A stretch of DNA of 64,000 nucleotides from assembly GCA_036898135.1 (NCBI GenBank), contig CM072527.1:31430727-31494726 (forward strand). The letters run 5' to 3'. Origin of the DNA: Oncomelania hupensis (Eukaryota; Mollusca; Gastropoda; Littorinimorpha; Pomatiopsidae). The position numbers were made by a program, and so were the translations under genes. The notes under the pieces were generated by a model, which saw nothing but the letters and a program-made list of their open reading frames with translations, ran no database searches and was not told where the DNA came from. Of this stretch, positions 1 through 17,716 are shown piece after piece; positions within the stretch are counted from its first letter, which is position 1, and each line of letters begins with the position of its first letter.

Positions 1-15
1 GAATCAGCATGTGTG

Positions 16-70
<55 letters not shown>

Positions 71-247
71 GGAAGTCAAATTTTGTGTGTGTGTGTGTGT
101 GTGATACTGCCTGTGCGTGTTATCTTGAGTCAGGATTGCAGATCAGAAAATGGTGCACGTGTGTGTATATAAATATAATATTATTCATGTGTTTGAATGT
201 AGTGCACCAAGTTAGGGTAGGAAACTGAAAAGATTGTCTCCCCTTTG

Positions 248-306
<59 letters not shown>

Positions 307-688
307 AAGGTAGGGGTTTAGAGTTTGAGTGTGGAGGAGTGGGGTTATGTATCTACTTTGATGAATGTTCAAAGCATTGTGATCGTGGCGATAGCCTTCA
401 GTCCCTGCCTACCAGTCAGCCATTAGATATTGCCTCGAGTGTAATTCGGCATCCCAGTTGCCTGTGCCTTTAGTTACAACTGTGAGGTTGCCGTTTTGAC
501 CTTATTGGAGCTTTCAGGATTGTTATCTCACTTCGTCAAAAATGACAAAGTCGGGACAAACAATGTCGGGGTAAAAAAGGAAAATAATTATATATACACT
601 CACATTGTTCAAGGGAACATTTAGAATTAGTATTTGGGAATATGTAATCAGTGTTGCAGTGTTGGTGAGAGTCAATAAGAGTTATATA

Positions 689-743
<55 letters not shown>

Positions 744-782
744 AAGTTTTTAAATGTTAATGTTTATTTTCATGTGTTTCAG
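1..782. repeat. Intronic or upstream sequence with microsatellites
   Basis: This stretch lies upstream of the first visible ZMYND19 exon and is probably its first intron. It holds two AG/GA runs (about 20-66 and 249-303) and an ATT/TTA run (about 690-738). I found no sequence matching the missing N-terminal exon of ZMYND19 here. Small open frames in this interval are low-complexity translations of the microsatellites. Confidence 0.8.
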
Positions 783-6531
<5,749 letters not shown>

Positions 6532-6799
6532 CAGACGTTCCATTGTCATTAACTGTTTCATTTGCCAATTTATCTATCACCATAATTTATTTCTCCTGCT
6601 CATCCTATAACAAACAATTTGTTTTCAAAATATACTTTTACAGATTTTGTTGCTTAGATTTACGACTAGCACATGTTTTAGACTGTAGCGCCGAGCGACC
6701 TAAAGTGGGAAATATCTTGTTGCGAGATCAATACCTACACAGAGCCATAGACATCACATCTATGTACAGTTGAAAATCACAGGCACATACCCTCAGGAA

Positions 6800-6805
6800 A
6801 ATAAA
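6800..6805 (+). other. Candidate polyadenylation signal of ZMYND19
   Basis: AATAAA lies about 270 nt after the ZMYND19 stop, in AT-rich sequence with no longer frame. It is the first good hexamer downstream. Transcript data are not available here. Confidence 0.5.
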
Positions 6806-7039
6806 ATATAAGATGTAAAATATAAACAAGACAAGGGAATGTAAGCACCTTTCTACTGAAATGTAAATTCAAAGGGCATAAATTATTCATTTTGTTTTTA
6901 TCATAAATTCTTGTGGTGCATGGTACTGTTTAGCGCATTAGATTGACTCCCATGCATACATACATGTATACATGTCTACTCACCCCTCCACCCACCCACC
7001 CTCTTTTTCCTCCTCCCCCAAATTAAAAATAAAATAAAT

Positions 7040-7985
7040 CAATAAAAATGAACAAATTCAAGATTTTTGCATATCTATGCGAGTAAATAGCACTTGCAAT
7101 AGTCCAAAAATGACATTTAAAAAAAATAAAAAATTTTGCCCGTCTTTCCACCATCTGTGCAAAACTTGCAAGTGGATTAATATCTCAGAACCTATTTCAA
7201 GTATCACAAACAAACTTGGTAAGATGGTGTGTACCAATAAGACCTCATAAATGATCAATGAATGAATGACTTCATTTCGAGGTCAGGGTCACAGGATCAA
7301 CAAATGTTAATTTTTAAAAAATGACAATTTTTCACGTTTAACTTTTTTTTTTAGGTTATTAATATTTAACTTATGATTCTTTGATGCAGGATATATATCA
7401 AGGAGACACACATACTATACAAATTTGGTCAACCTCACTCTAAGGTCAAGGTTACTGGAGCTGTGCAAAGTCAGTTAGTGTAGGTACTTTGAAGTGAACA
7501 TAACTCTAAACTATGAGATATATATAAAGCCCAAACTTTTTGTATTTAGAGATGATAGATTGATCTTTCATATATCTTTCATTTTTGCGTTGATCTTGAA
7601 GGTCAAGGTCATGGTCATTTTAGGCCTTGCATAAACATTCTAAAAATTGGTTATCATAGAGTGGAATGGCTGTTTATTTAACCTATAATATTCATCAGCA
7701 TTGGGTTATTTGATCAGAAATGCATGAGAGGTCATGTGAAGGTCAAGGTCATCCCAATATCACAGGTTTTTTTTGCATAATACAACTTTTACTGTACTTT
7801 ATTTGATAGAACATGAGTGTTTTTTGAGCCGGAGGTCAAGCCCATCTCAAGTCCAAAAACATAGAAAGATCAAAGTCGATATTACTTTGCATTTTAATGC
7901 CACTGTTTCATTTTGTTTTTTCTGGGCACTCATTTTTATGTTAAATTTTGCAAATTCCATAAGGAGCATGTGAGTCATATGGGCT
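7040..7985 (+). repeat. Dispersed repeat with AGGTCA half-site arrays, copy 1
   Basis: This copy shares blocks in order with 13070-13890. They are TTAATATCTCAGAACCTATTTC, AACTTGGTAAGATGGTG, several AGGTCAAGGTCA runs, TTACTTTGCATTTTAATGCCAC, and the end GGAGCATGTGAGTCATATGGGC followed by GCCCTT. No coding frame is conserved between copies, so it looks like a non-coding transposon or retroposon unit of about 0.9 kb. The 6810-7040 sequence before it is AT-rich with no gene seen. Confidence 0.75.
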
Positions 7986-8189
7986 TTGCCCTTTTTATTT
8001 ATTTATTTATTTATTAGTTGACTTGTAATCCGGTCAGAATAATGTTGACAAGTTGATTGTGGGTCCTCAACTGAAAGACGATAAAAAGGGAATGGATTTC
8101 TAGTCACCTCTTGTCAAATATATACCTTGGAATTATTTATTAATTTATACATTGCGAGTTTGTCATGTGCTTCAGTTGGTTGGTGTTTC

Positions 8190-10100
8190 TAGCATATTGA
8201 CACAGTTATTTTAACATGCTGACTGTTTTTACAGCATTTCTAACATGTTGATTGACTGTTTTTACAGCGTTTCTTACATGTTGATTGTTTTTACAGCGTT
8301 TCTAAAATGTTGATGGATTGTTTTTATAGCGTTTCTAACAAATTATTTACCAGTTTTACAGGGTGTTTATTGTATTGACTGGTTTAACAATGTTTCTTGC
8401 ATATTACTCACTCTTTTTTCTTTTATCCGTACAACTTATGTTAAGCTAATAAATAAATATTGATTTTTTTTAAAAGTTTGTTTTTTTTTTTTTTTGACCG
8501 TGTCTCTATCATGCTGATTGTTTTAACAGTGTTTGTGTGTTTATCATGCCGAATGTTTTTAACAGTGCTTCTAACAGTTTGGTGACTTATTTTTAACAGT
8601 GTTTCTAGCAGATTGTTTTCAAAGTATTTCTAACAGATTGTTGACCGCGTTTACAGCGAGTCTGTGCTGGCTCTTATCACCGCGTTTCTAACTGACAACT
8701 GACTGTGCTACTAACATTGGCGTTTTCACAGTCAGCGGCTTTTACATAGACAATGTTTAGTTCACACTCTTCCCAGCCCAGTTTCTGAATTTGCCATTCG
8801 GACTGAATCCTACAGCTGGGATAACTCCTGCGTCTTTATGGACGAGGTAGCGAACTATTTTTATCAATCTACGTTCCAGTGGTGCTTTTATGGCTAAGTC
8901 GTACAGCTCTCTGAAGCTGGAAAGTACTTCTGGATAATAGCAAATCGACGCATTTTTAATAAATCCACTTTGTGAGTGTGCTGTTTCTCCTAGTCGTGTA
9001 GCAAGTGTCTTCTAGCAAGTGTCTTGTAGCTGAAGACACTTTGTCTTGGATGGCGGCTCATCAAAGAACAGAATTTTATCCATCCCATTTCTGAATGTGC
9101 TGTTCGGAGTAATCTCTTCTTCCTCCTTCCTTCTTTCCCAGCTGGGAGGCTCTTCTAGATCTTGGTGAACACGTGTAACACTAGAATGTGACCAATCCTA
9201 TTTCTGAGTGCACCATTCCGACTAGTCATTCACCTACCTCTAAAAGCTGGGGTAACTCCTTGAGCATTGTTGCCAGTGGAAACACAGATTGCAATCAAGA
9301 AATGATTGTGCGACTGTATGCACCGCCATTGCTACAAAACCTTGCCACTAACACTTTCTTTGCTTGTCAGCTACATCTTCCACTGACAACGTTTCACAGT
9401 CCTTCTAGCAATGTCTACTGATGGCATTTTACAGTTGATTTGACAGTGTTTTACAATCTGCTTGAAAGCGTTTTACATTCTACTTGACAACGTTTTTACA
9501 GTTCTAGTAACAATATGTGCTGATGGCATTTTATAATACTCGTAGTCCTACTAATAAGTCTACTTACAGAGTTTACAGTCCTATACTAACAATGTCTACT
9601 GACAGCATTTTACAGCCCTATACTAACAATGTACGCTGACAGTTGTACTAACAGGTGTTAGCCTGTCCAGTGTTTACAGTGTAATTATCCATGATTTCTA
9701 ATGTATTGTTCATATTTTACAGTCTTAGCAGCAGTGCATCTAACAGTACTTTCACAGCACTGTTACCAACTGTTAAAGACGGTTTACAGTGTACCTGTGT
9801 TTTTACACTTCAGCACTTTACAGTGTTAACTAACAAGTGTTTCTCTGCAGTGTCGCTTACGAGTGCTACTAACAGTGCTTTTCTTACAGTGCTTATGGCG
9901 TTGGTAATCAACATTTTAACGGGCAGTGCTTATTAAACGCTTGAATATAACTAACAGGGTTTGGTGTATCTACTGCTTACAGTGTTTACAGTGTAACTAA
10001 CAGTGTTTCACGTCAGTGTTACTAACCGATTTACAGTGTGTAATTAACAATGGTTTGGTTACAGTGTAACTAAGTGTATGATGTTTATAGTGTTAACCAA
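8190..10100 (+). repeat. Degenerate tandem repeat rich in TTTTACAG and CTAAC motifs
   Basis: From about 8210 units of roughly 28-33 bp read TTTTTACAGCGTTTCTAACA then TGTTGATTG. After 8500 the pattern decays, and from 9430 to 10090 it returns as TTTACAGTGT..ACTAACA. I count at least fourteen TTTACAG and about as many CTAAC strings. Small frames here (9188-9421, 9691-9936) have no recognisable product. It reads as an old minisatellite. Confidence 0.65.
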
Positions 10101-11744
10101 TTACCACTTTGAGAAAGTTGGAGTCCGTCGTTGTGAACCAGACTTATAACAACATTTGTTCCATGTGGTAAATAGTTGTGGGATTGTTCTTTTTAAGGTG
10201 TTTGTGATTTTGTGCTCCAGGATTTTAATCATTAACTTTTGAGAAACAGTGGGTGTTCGTTGTTTGTGATTACGCCTACTGGATATTAATTCAGCCTGAA
10301 TATAATTAGATATTTGTTCATCAAGAGTTTTAATCTTTCTCTGTGAGTGACTATAGTTGTGAATTTAACTGGAAAATTGTATGGATTGATTGTATATTTA
10401 TGAGATTATTTTATTATGCTTTAGTGTGTGTGTATTTTGTGGGCTCCAGGATTCTGATAAATAACTAACTTTGGAAACATTTGGTAAATTTCAACTGCAT
10501 GTCATGTCTATATGGAGATGAATTTAATTTATATTGATTATGGATATATATATATATATTTTTTGTGGGTTTATTATGTTTATGATTTGAACTGCATGGT
10601 TTTTCGGTCATCAACTTGTGAAGAAGCGTGCGTCAATGTTTATGAATCCGTACTATGTTGTATGACTTGAGATAAAGAGATATCTGTGGCTATCTGTTAT
10701 TATTCTTGGACTATTTGTTTAAGGCTGAGCCATGCAATAAGCTTTAGACTATTCCTAACACAAACGCATTCAGATATGTGCGCATTAGGGTGTTTGTTTG
10801 TAAGTAACTTTTGAAACATGGATGAAGAATTATGATGACCGCTGAATGGTTTACATGGTGATGAGAGATGACCTCATCTGCCCCTGACAACCAGGAGAGT
10901 CGAGGGAATGCAGTGAGAGAGGAGGAGAAAGAAATATAAGTAGTTTAAAATTAAAATTAAAAAAGAAATGAAGACAAAAATCCTGATTAGTTCAGGTGAT
11001 AGATCTACATAATATTGACCACAGCAAACAAAATCTGTGATCCGAGACAGTTCACAGTTTTGGGGGATTTTTGATTTTGTTGTTGTTGGTTTATTACAGT
11101 ATTTTTCTCTGATAATTTCTTTGAAATAACTTGAATTGCTTGATTGTCAGATGCTAAACTTGACAGAACATTCTATTGTGGCATGTCGTCTTGTGGACTA
11201 GGTATTGGGGTTCAAATTTGAATGTCGGAGGTTTACATGCAGTATGTTGTATTTATATCAATGCTACCTTTTGCATGCCAAGTGGAAATTGCTGTTTGAG
11301 ACAATGACTGCTGTGTTTTGACGTAATGATGAGACAGAAGTGCTGCGGTGAAAAAATAGAATCAAATATAGTAAAATCATTAACGATTCGGATCACAAAG
11401 ATTAAGATGGTAAAATCATCAATGATTCTTATCGTAGATTCTTTATTTCAAATCCAATGTTCATAATTTTGCTTGCCTTTGGTTCTTTGTTTTCACTATG
11501 TACAATGCTCCTGCCTTATCATTACTAAGCATTGCATTGTTGAATCACTTCAATAGTGTGTGTGTGTGTGTGCATTTGCGAAAGGTCCCCACTTTGGCTG
11601 CATTACAGGTGTGTGTATGTGTTTATGTGTGAACATTTTGCAGCCAAGATCTCTACAACTGCTTACTTTGCATGCATAATGCTACTTCTGTTGCTGTACT
11701 GTCTGGGTTCTAAGCTGCATCAACCGCACCCCTCATCCAAAGAA
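10101..11744. other. No gene seen; AT-rich intergenic sequence
   Basis: The stretch has no frame longer than about 60 codons and no splice-bounded exon candidate that I recognise. It carries short TA and GT runs near 10550 and 11555. It separates the degenerate repeat from an old LTR fragment. Confidence 0.6.
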
Positions 11745-12010
11745 TATTAACAAGGCAGGAGTCGTTGTTAAGAAGTTTTCCAAATGTATTCAGCAAACAG
11801 CATCATCAACTACATTTCATATCTCTTTCCAAAATATCACTTCTCTCCTGCGGACCACGCTACTGAAATATATAGTCTTATAAAAAAAAAACTAGAAAAA
11901 TACAGATCGTTCCAGAATGACGCAATCAACCAATCACAATAACACTCGTCGCCGGAGTTCTTACGTCATGGAACATTCAACAGGCTTCAAGAATATAATC
12001 CTCTGTTACT
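11745..12010 (-). mobile_element. Old LTR fragment, same family as 4690-5135
   Basis: The plus strand here parallels 4690-4960: AACAAGGCA, GTTTTCCAA.TTTATTCAGCAAAC, ATCTCTTTCC, TTCCAGAATGACGC.ATCAACCAATC and ACTC.TC.CCGG. On the minus strand these are the downstream half of the gypsy LTR, including the AATAAA region. The upstream half is missing or unrecognisable. Confidence 0.65.
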
Positions 12011-13069
12011 AAATGGTTCTCAAATCTTCCATCAATAAACTTTACATAAGACCCCTCCAGCAAAAAAATAAAAAGAAGGAAAACTAAAACCCGTAATTGC
12101 AGAACTTGAGCCTAAACATACTAATTATTGGAAACGAATAGTGCAGGTCTCAATGGTAACAGTATGTCATTGGCGTATAGTGCTTTATTAGCTAAAAGTA
12201 CTGGCCGATGACAGGATCCAACTCAAGCCAACCAAGGCTCAACTTGCTGCTTTATGTGCACTGTCTGATGACAACTGAGCCCAATCCAAGGGGAAAAGGA
12301 AGATAATAACTGCCAGCAAAACTGGAAGAAAATATACCTAAAAGTGGCACTGGTCGACTAGGGGTCAGTGAGGTCTGTAAGAAGTAGCAACTTGCTGCCC
12401 AGAAAGCACAGTATTTAAGTAGCCTTTCACAATTATTGTAACATAATAAATTTAATTATTTATAAGTTCCTTCAAACTGGACCCTTTTTAAAAATAGTAT
12501 TATTATTATTTAATAGTTTGAGACATTGAGAAGAGTAGGTGATTACAGGTGATGTTTTATAGGCGGGTTGTTATTTTATCGACATTTATTTTTCGATAAA
12601 TAATAATGTTGATTTAGAAAACGAGTGTGAAATTATCATTGTTTTAGTTCAACATTGTGGACGGTTCGTTGGTGTTAACTTGACCATTTCACAAGTTGCT
12701 ATTTTTTGTTATTGTTGTTGTTGTTGAAGGAACTGGTTTTTGTTTGATGATGAAATTGTAACACATTCCAGGTGCATTATATTTGGTGTGATTTTTTATA
12801 TTTGCTGTCTGGTTAGTGGTTGTTGTTTGTTTTGTTTTTTTAAATCTGTCTGATTTCTAACTCATATTTTCTCTTTAGTTTCGTTTGTTATTTCTTTCTT
12901 TTTTTTTTTTTTTGTTTGACTCACATGCATAGCAGTGTGATTCTATGTATTCATCCACTCTCCCCACCCCCTCCCCCTCACTATCCACCCCCCCTCTCCC
13001 CCCCCCCCCCCCCCCCTCCCTTCCAAAATGTTTTTCTAGATTTTTAAAAATCTGTGCGAAATGAGTCCT
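12011..13069. other. No gene seen; short SINE-like piece and a poly-C run
   Basis: A piece near 12190-12260 resembles the reverse of the AGCGCCTTGAGCAGCTC repeat (GGCCGATGACAGGATCCAACTCAAGCC). A long C run sits at about 12997-13016, followed by the start of the second AGGTCA-rich repeat. The rest is AT-rich without a frame. Confidence 0.5.
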
Positions 13070-13890
13070 AAATAGTTAATTACCTTTAAAAAAATGTCCT
13101 TCTGTCCGTCTGTCTGTCAGATGTTTGCCGTCTGGACGTGAAAAACGTGCACAGTGGATTAATATCTCAGAACCTATTTCAACAATCACAACCAAACTTG
13201 GTATCTTAGACCTCATAAATGATTAGAAAATGAATAACTTTATTTCAAGGTCAGGGTCGACAAATGTTATTCAAAAAATTATTTTTTTTCTAAATAAGTA
13301 ATAGTGAACTTATGATTCTTACTAATTCTATGCACATTTGGCCAACCTCACTCCAAGGTCAAGGTCACCTATATGTACCTTGACCTTGACCCAAAATTAT
13401 GAGAGGTATAAAGTTCAAACTTGTATTTAGAGATGATAGATTGATCTTTCATATATGTTCCGTTTTGCATTGATCTTGAAGGTTAAGGTCATTTTAGGCC
13501 TTGCAACAACATAAAAAATAGGTCATGGTACAGTGGAATGGCTGTATATTTCACTCATAGTATGCAACAACATTGGGTTGTTTGATCATAAATAAGCTTG
13601 AGAGGTCACATGAAGGTCAAGGTCATTCCAAGTTCAAGGTCACTGAAGTGAAGGTCATCACTGATTTTGGGCATAATACAACTTTTGCTGTAGTTTATAT
13701 GATATTACATAAGTGTATTTGAAGAGGTCAAGGTCAAGAGCATAGAAAGATGAACGTCGGTATTACTTTGCATTTTAATGCCACTGTTTCTTTTTTTTTC
13801 TTTTGGGTAGTTATTTTCATGTTAAACATTGCAAGTTTCATAAGGGGCATGTGAGTCATATGGGCTTTGCCCTTCTAGTTTTTAAAAGAG
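13070..13890 (+). repeat. Dispersed repeat with AGGTCA half-site arrays, copy 2
   Basis: The block order matches copy 1 at 7040-7985, from AATATCTCAGAACCTATTTC to GGGGCATGTGAGTCATATGG. AGGTCAAGGTCA occurs near 13354, 13612 and 13727, an inverted TGACCTTGACC near 13380, and further single half-sites between. The copy is shorter because of internal deletions. Confidence 0.75.
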
Positions 13891-14113
13891 GAATAATAAT
13901 GACAATAATTTGGATGCAAAGGAGCGTTATGTTACAGAAAATTACTGGATCTTTAATTGTAAAATCTGTACACATCACAATGATATTAGACAGAAATTAA
14001 CTTTTAAAAAATTAAATAATAACAAGTATTATTTGATAACTACAGACTTCATTAGTATCCTATCCTATCCTATCCCGTACCTCAGAGGTCGTTGGGGCAC
14101 CACAGTTGATCGT

Positions 14114-14905
14114 TTATTTTAACCATCGTACACCATCGTTCTCTGACCTCATGGTGTCACTCAGTGTCAAGCCAGTCCATTCACGAATGTTGTCCTCCCA
14201 CCTCTTTTTCTGTATCCCTCTTCTTCTACTTCCTTGCACTGTGCCTTGCAGGATGGTGTTTGCAAGGCCTGATGATCTGGTGACGTGGCCATACCATCGG
14301 AGTTTCCGTTTCTTCATCACTGTGAGCATGCTTTCATGTTGTCCAATAACTTGTGTGATGGTCTGTCGGACTTCGTCGTTGGTGATGTGCTGGGTATAGG
14401 AAATGCCCAGAAGTCTTATGTAGCACCTCATCTCCATGCTTTGTATTCTTCGTTTAAGATCTGCTGTGAGGGTCCATGTTTCGCAAGCGTATAGGAAGAT
14501 GGAGATGACAAGGGAGCGCAGCAGCCTTACCTTGGAATGTATACTGATGGTCCTGTCTTTCCAAATGGGCTTCAACCCTGCCAGGGCAGCAGTTGTTTGT
14601 GCGATCCTGGAGAGGACTTCCTGTCTGGACCCATTGTCTGATACAGTGGCTCCTAAATATCTGAAGCCACGCACTGTGTTGGGGGATTGGTCTTGGACTT
14701 TGATGTCCGTGCTGACGCCATTGGTGCTGTTGGTCATCATTCCGGTCCCCTCTGCACCCATTTTCATTCCATAGGCTCTGGAGGTGGTGCCAAGCCTCAG
14801 TACCAGCTGTTCATGCCCTTGTTCCTCTCCAGCCAATCCATTAACGTGATCCGCAAAACGGAGGTCGAAGATTGCTCCCCTCCCCTCCCACCGTACCCTC
14901 CCCAC
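14114..14905 (-). pseudogene. LINE reverse transcriptase, C-terminal half (L1), degenerate
   Basis: The frame contains RFADHVNGLAGEE (the RT catalytic box with FADD changed to FADH), then SRIAQTTAALAGLKPIWKD, RLLRSLVISIFLYACETWTL and RRIQSMEMRCYIRLLGISY. It ends with the family's basic motif RKLRWYGHVTRSSGLA..ILQGTVQG..RR and KKRWEDNIREWTGL. The preceding RT box GVRQGCLLSPTLFDIFLERIMSDAL is in another frame at about 14920-15030, so at least one frameshift separates them. No RNase H follows. The family is RTE-like or a near relative; I cannot fix the clade. Confidence 0.85.
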
Positions 14906-15239
14906 CCCTCACGCTGACAGTGCCCTCGTGATTCGCAAGGGCATCTGACATGATGCGCTCCAGGAAGATGTCGAAAAGTGTCGGAGAGAGTAGGCATCCC
15001 TGACGCACACCGACCGTTGTTCCGAAACAGTTTCCGATGGCGCTTTTATTGAGGACTGCACTGGCCATACAGGCCCCCGATGACCTCAATAATTTTAGGG
15101 CTGATGCTGCACATTCCCACGGCCGCCCACAGCCGCATGCCAGAGTCGGCCAAACGCCCCCTCCCACCCACCCCTCCAACCCCACACCCCTCCGGAAGTC
15201 CACGAACACATGACACTGATGGCGAAGCCGTGGATCACA

Positions 15240-15775
15240 CCTGAACTTTTGGACCTGTGTGATTGGCGAAGAGAGATGAAAAAGCAAAAAAAACACACCT
15301 CACAGGGATCGAGTTGATGCCTACCGAAAAATAAACAATGAGATCCAAAAAGGCATGCGCACAGCAAAGGAGGCCTGGATGGAAGATCGATGCCAGGAAA
15401 TAGAGAACAGTCTGAACAAGAACAGCAGCAAGAGGGCCTACCAAACTGTGAAGCGGCTGACAAGTGTTAAACAGCCCAAGGTCTCCACGATCCAAAGCAA
15501 GTCTGGCATATGCCTTACAGAAGAACAGGAAGTCTTGGATAGATGGACAGAGTACTGCTCTGACCTTTACGCCACACACCAAACGGACCCCCATCAGTTC
15601 TGGCGTGTCCCGGGAGCAGAGAGGAAGAGGAGATCCTCCCAGTTCTCCGAGAGGAAGTTCAGGCAGTAGTGCGATCGCTGAAGAAAGGGAAGTCAGCGGG
15701 AGTGAGCAACTTGCCGCGGAACTGTTTCACGCGGGAGGAGAAGCGATGATTGACTCCCTCACCAATTATATGTAA
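15240..15775 (+). pseudogene. LINE region upstream of the RT core (L1), inverted segment
   Basis: The plus strand encodes, across two frames, EAWMEDRCQEIENSLNKNSSKRAYQ, KSGICLTEEQEVLD and WTEYCSDLY. It then reads VRSLKKGKSAGV, ELFHAGGEAMIDSL and, further on with breaks, PKL..EEQAGFRAGRSTTG up to 16010. L2 has the same segments on the minus strand in the normal order relative to its RT core, which shows that this part of L1 is the inverted one. Confidence 0.8.
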
Positions 15776-16024
15776 CAATTAAGGTCTGGCGGAGTCGGGG
15801 GTGGCCTGCACCATGGACCCAGTCGCTTGTCATCACTTTTTCCAAAAAAGGTAACCTTCAAGAGTGTGAGGGTTGCCGCACCGTCATCCTCATCGGCCAT
15901 CCCGGCAGGGTCCTCCTGAAAATAGTGCTCAACAGGTTGAGACCCCAAGCTGGACAGATCATAGCTGAAGAACAAGCAGGATTCAGGGCAGGGCGAAGTA
16001 CCACTGGACGGATTTTCATTAGTA

Positions 16025-16859
16025 TACCTGCTCGGTAATGAATGTTGAAAATTCTTGCGTTGAAAAAACAACTCGTGCTCGTTGTCAGTTGCTGATTATG
16101 AATATTTCCCATCGACACAATACAAAACAATACGACTCTATTTGTCTCCTATGGTGTAATTACAATGGCGGCAGAATATAAGTAGTTACAAATGTACCAT
16201 GTACACGGGGAGTAGGGTAGGGGGAAGAATTTTGCCACACCCAAAACGAACAGTAGTAATATAGTTATAGAAGTAGAGAGGTAAATACATAAGGCAACAT
16301 GCCTGGAAATGCCTCCATGTTTAAAAAAAAAAAAGAAAGAAAGAAAAGATAAGAACCTTCAGCTTTCGGTAATGTGCTTCTACCCGGTATGGAAATGAGA
16401 TCCACAGAGGAACGAGCTGCAGCAGAGCGAGCAGTCTTTGCCTAGTATGCTGTTCTACTAGCTTTAGCTAATTGGCTTTCGTACCGCAATTCACCACAAA
16501 CGTCTTGGAATCAGCCAGTGGCATAAAACCGAAGGTACGAGGCTTTCAGGTCACCGAATGTTTTCTCTGGGTACTCCGGTTTCCTCCCTCTCTTCAATAA
16601 CTGTATTGGATGCAGTCAATCTAAAATGTCAAAACTAACGTTCAGTTTATTTTCCGTCGTCTATTAGCGATCTCCCTGCCTTTACACCACATGTTTGATA
16701 GATGTGTGTTTGTTGTTTATGTGAAACACGTGAGCGTGTATTGGGAAAAGCCCGCATACAGCGTCGATTATTATTATCATTATTATTTTCTTTTCTTTCT
16801 TTTTTAAAATGAAAGACCATGCACACTTGAAGAATGGGAGGCAAACATGGTCTTTATCC

Positions 16860-16925
<66 letters not shown>

Positions 16926-17708
16926 TCAATTTATCATGCTCCATATATCTAGAATGTAATGATACAAAGGCACTTAGCGCGCACAGATCCTACATAAACA
17001 CTGACAGGATTAGTTTTGACAATCTATAAACTGGCATTAGAAAGAATAAATCAATTTATAAATAAATTAAACGGGTTTGCAGTCGTTTTGAAAATGGTCA
17101 GGCTGCAGTTGATGTCAATTTGATTTCGAGATTCTTAACAGAAGCGGCAGCAAGCTCAACATCAGCGATGCCAATTTTTGATAAATGTGGGAAGAGCATC
17201 ACTGGGTGTTCTGTTTGTTCTCACTAACATGGGTTCAGTTCTGGTGGCAAAATGGTTGAAAATATAATTCCAAACGCACGGGCAATAAAAAATAATTACG
17301 ATTTTACGTCATAACTGTGATTTCGTCAGTAATGGCGGTCCTAGTGGAGGGAAAACCAAGAAGCAGCAGCAGGTTAGTAATCTTTGTCTTAGGCTTCATT
17401 TTGTTGAAATTAATTACAATCAGAACTAACGTTTGTTTCACATTGTAGGTTTCCTAATTTCTCGTATCATATCATGGCGATGCATGCAGATCTAAACCTT
17501 GAAATAGTTCTAAAAATCAGTCAGGTAGATCTAATACTATCACACAAAGAAAATAAAGGAGGTTAGGCACCTAGTTGTATGGCCACTATGCCAAAGTGTC
17601 CAATCTCTCTCATTCCCTTTGTAAACCGATCCCGTCTTCAAGATAGCAACTATTGGAGCATGTTCCAATCGCCATCTAATTACAAAAGGAGAGAATTACA
17701 GATTATAA
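16025..17708. other. No gene seen; AAT microsatellite and a SINE-type motif
   Basis: An AAT run lies at about 16862-16924. TTTTCTCTGGGTACTCCGG near 16560 reads as the reverse complement of the CCGGAGTACCCGGAGAAAAC string at 22493-22512, a short motif shared by many dispersed repeats. No open frame of note occurs. Confidence 0.5.
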
Positions 17709-17716
17709 TATAGTTC

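Larger units (their letters stand above)
14048..16024. mobile_element. LINE copy L1 with 5' inversion, bounded by an 11-bp target duplication
   Basis: TTCATTAGTAT occurs at 14048-14058 and again at 16014-16024. Between them, 14059 to about 15235 is the 3' half of a LINE on the minus strand, starting at its TAGGA-type tail, and about 15236-16013 is the upstream half on the plus strand. The two halves are adjacent parts of one protein: the plus half ends at AEEQAGFRAGRSTTG and the minus half starts near HVFVDFRR. Only a few tens of residues are missing at the junction. This is the pattern expected from twin priming. Many frameshifts and stops show that it is dead. Confidence 0.85.

Noticed and set aside
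15235..15594. Minus-strand frames of about 120 codons opposite the inverted LINE half
   Set aside because: They are shadows of the plus-strand LINE coding sequence, which has the recognisable motifs.
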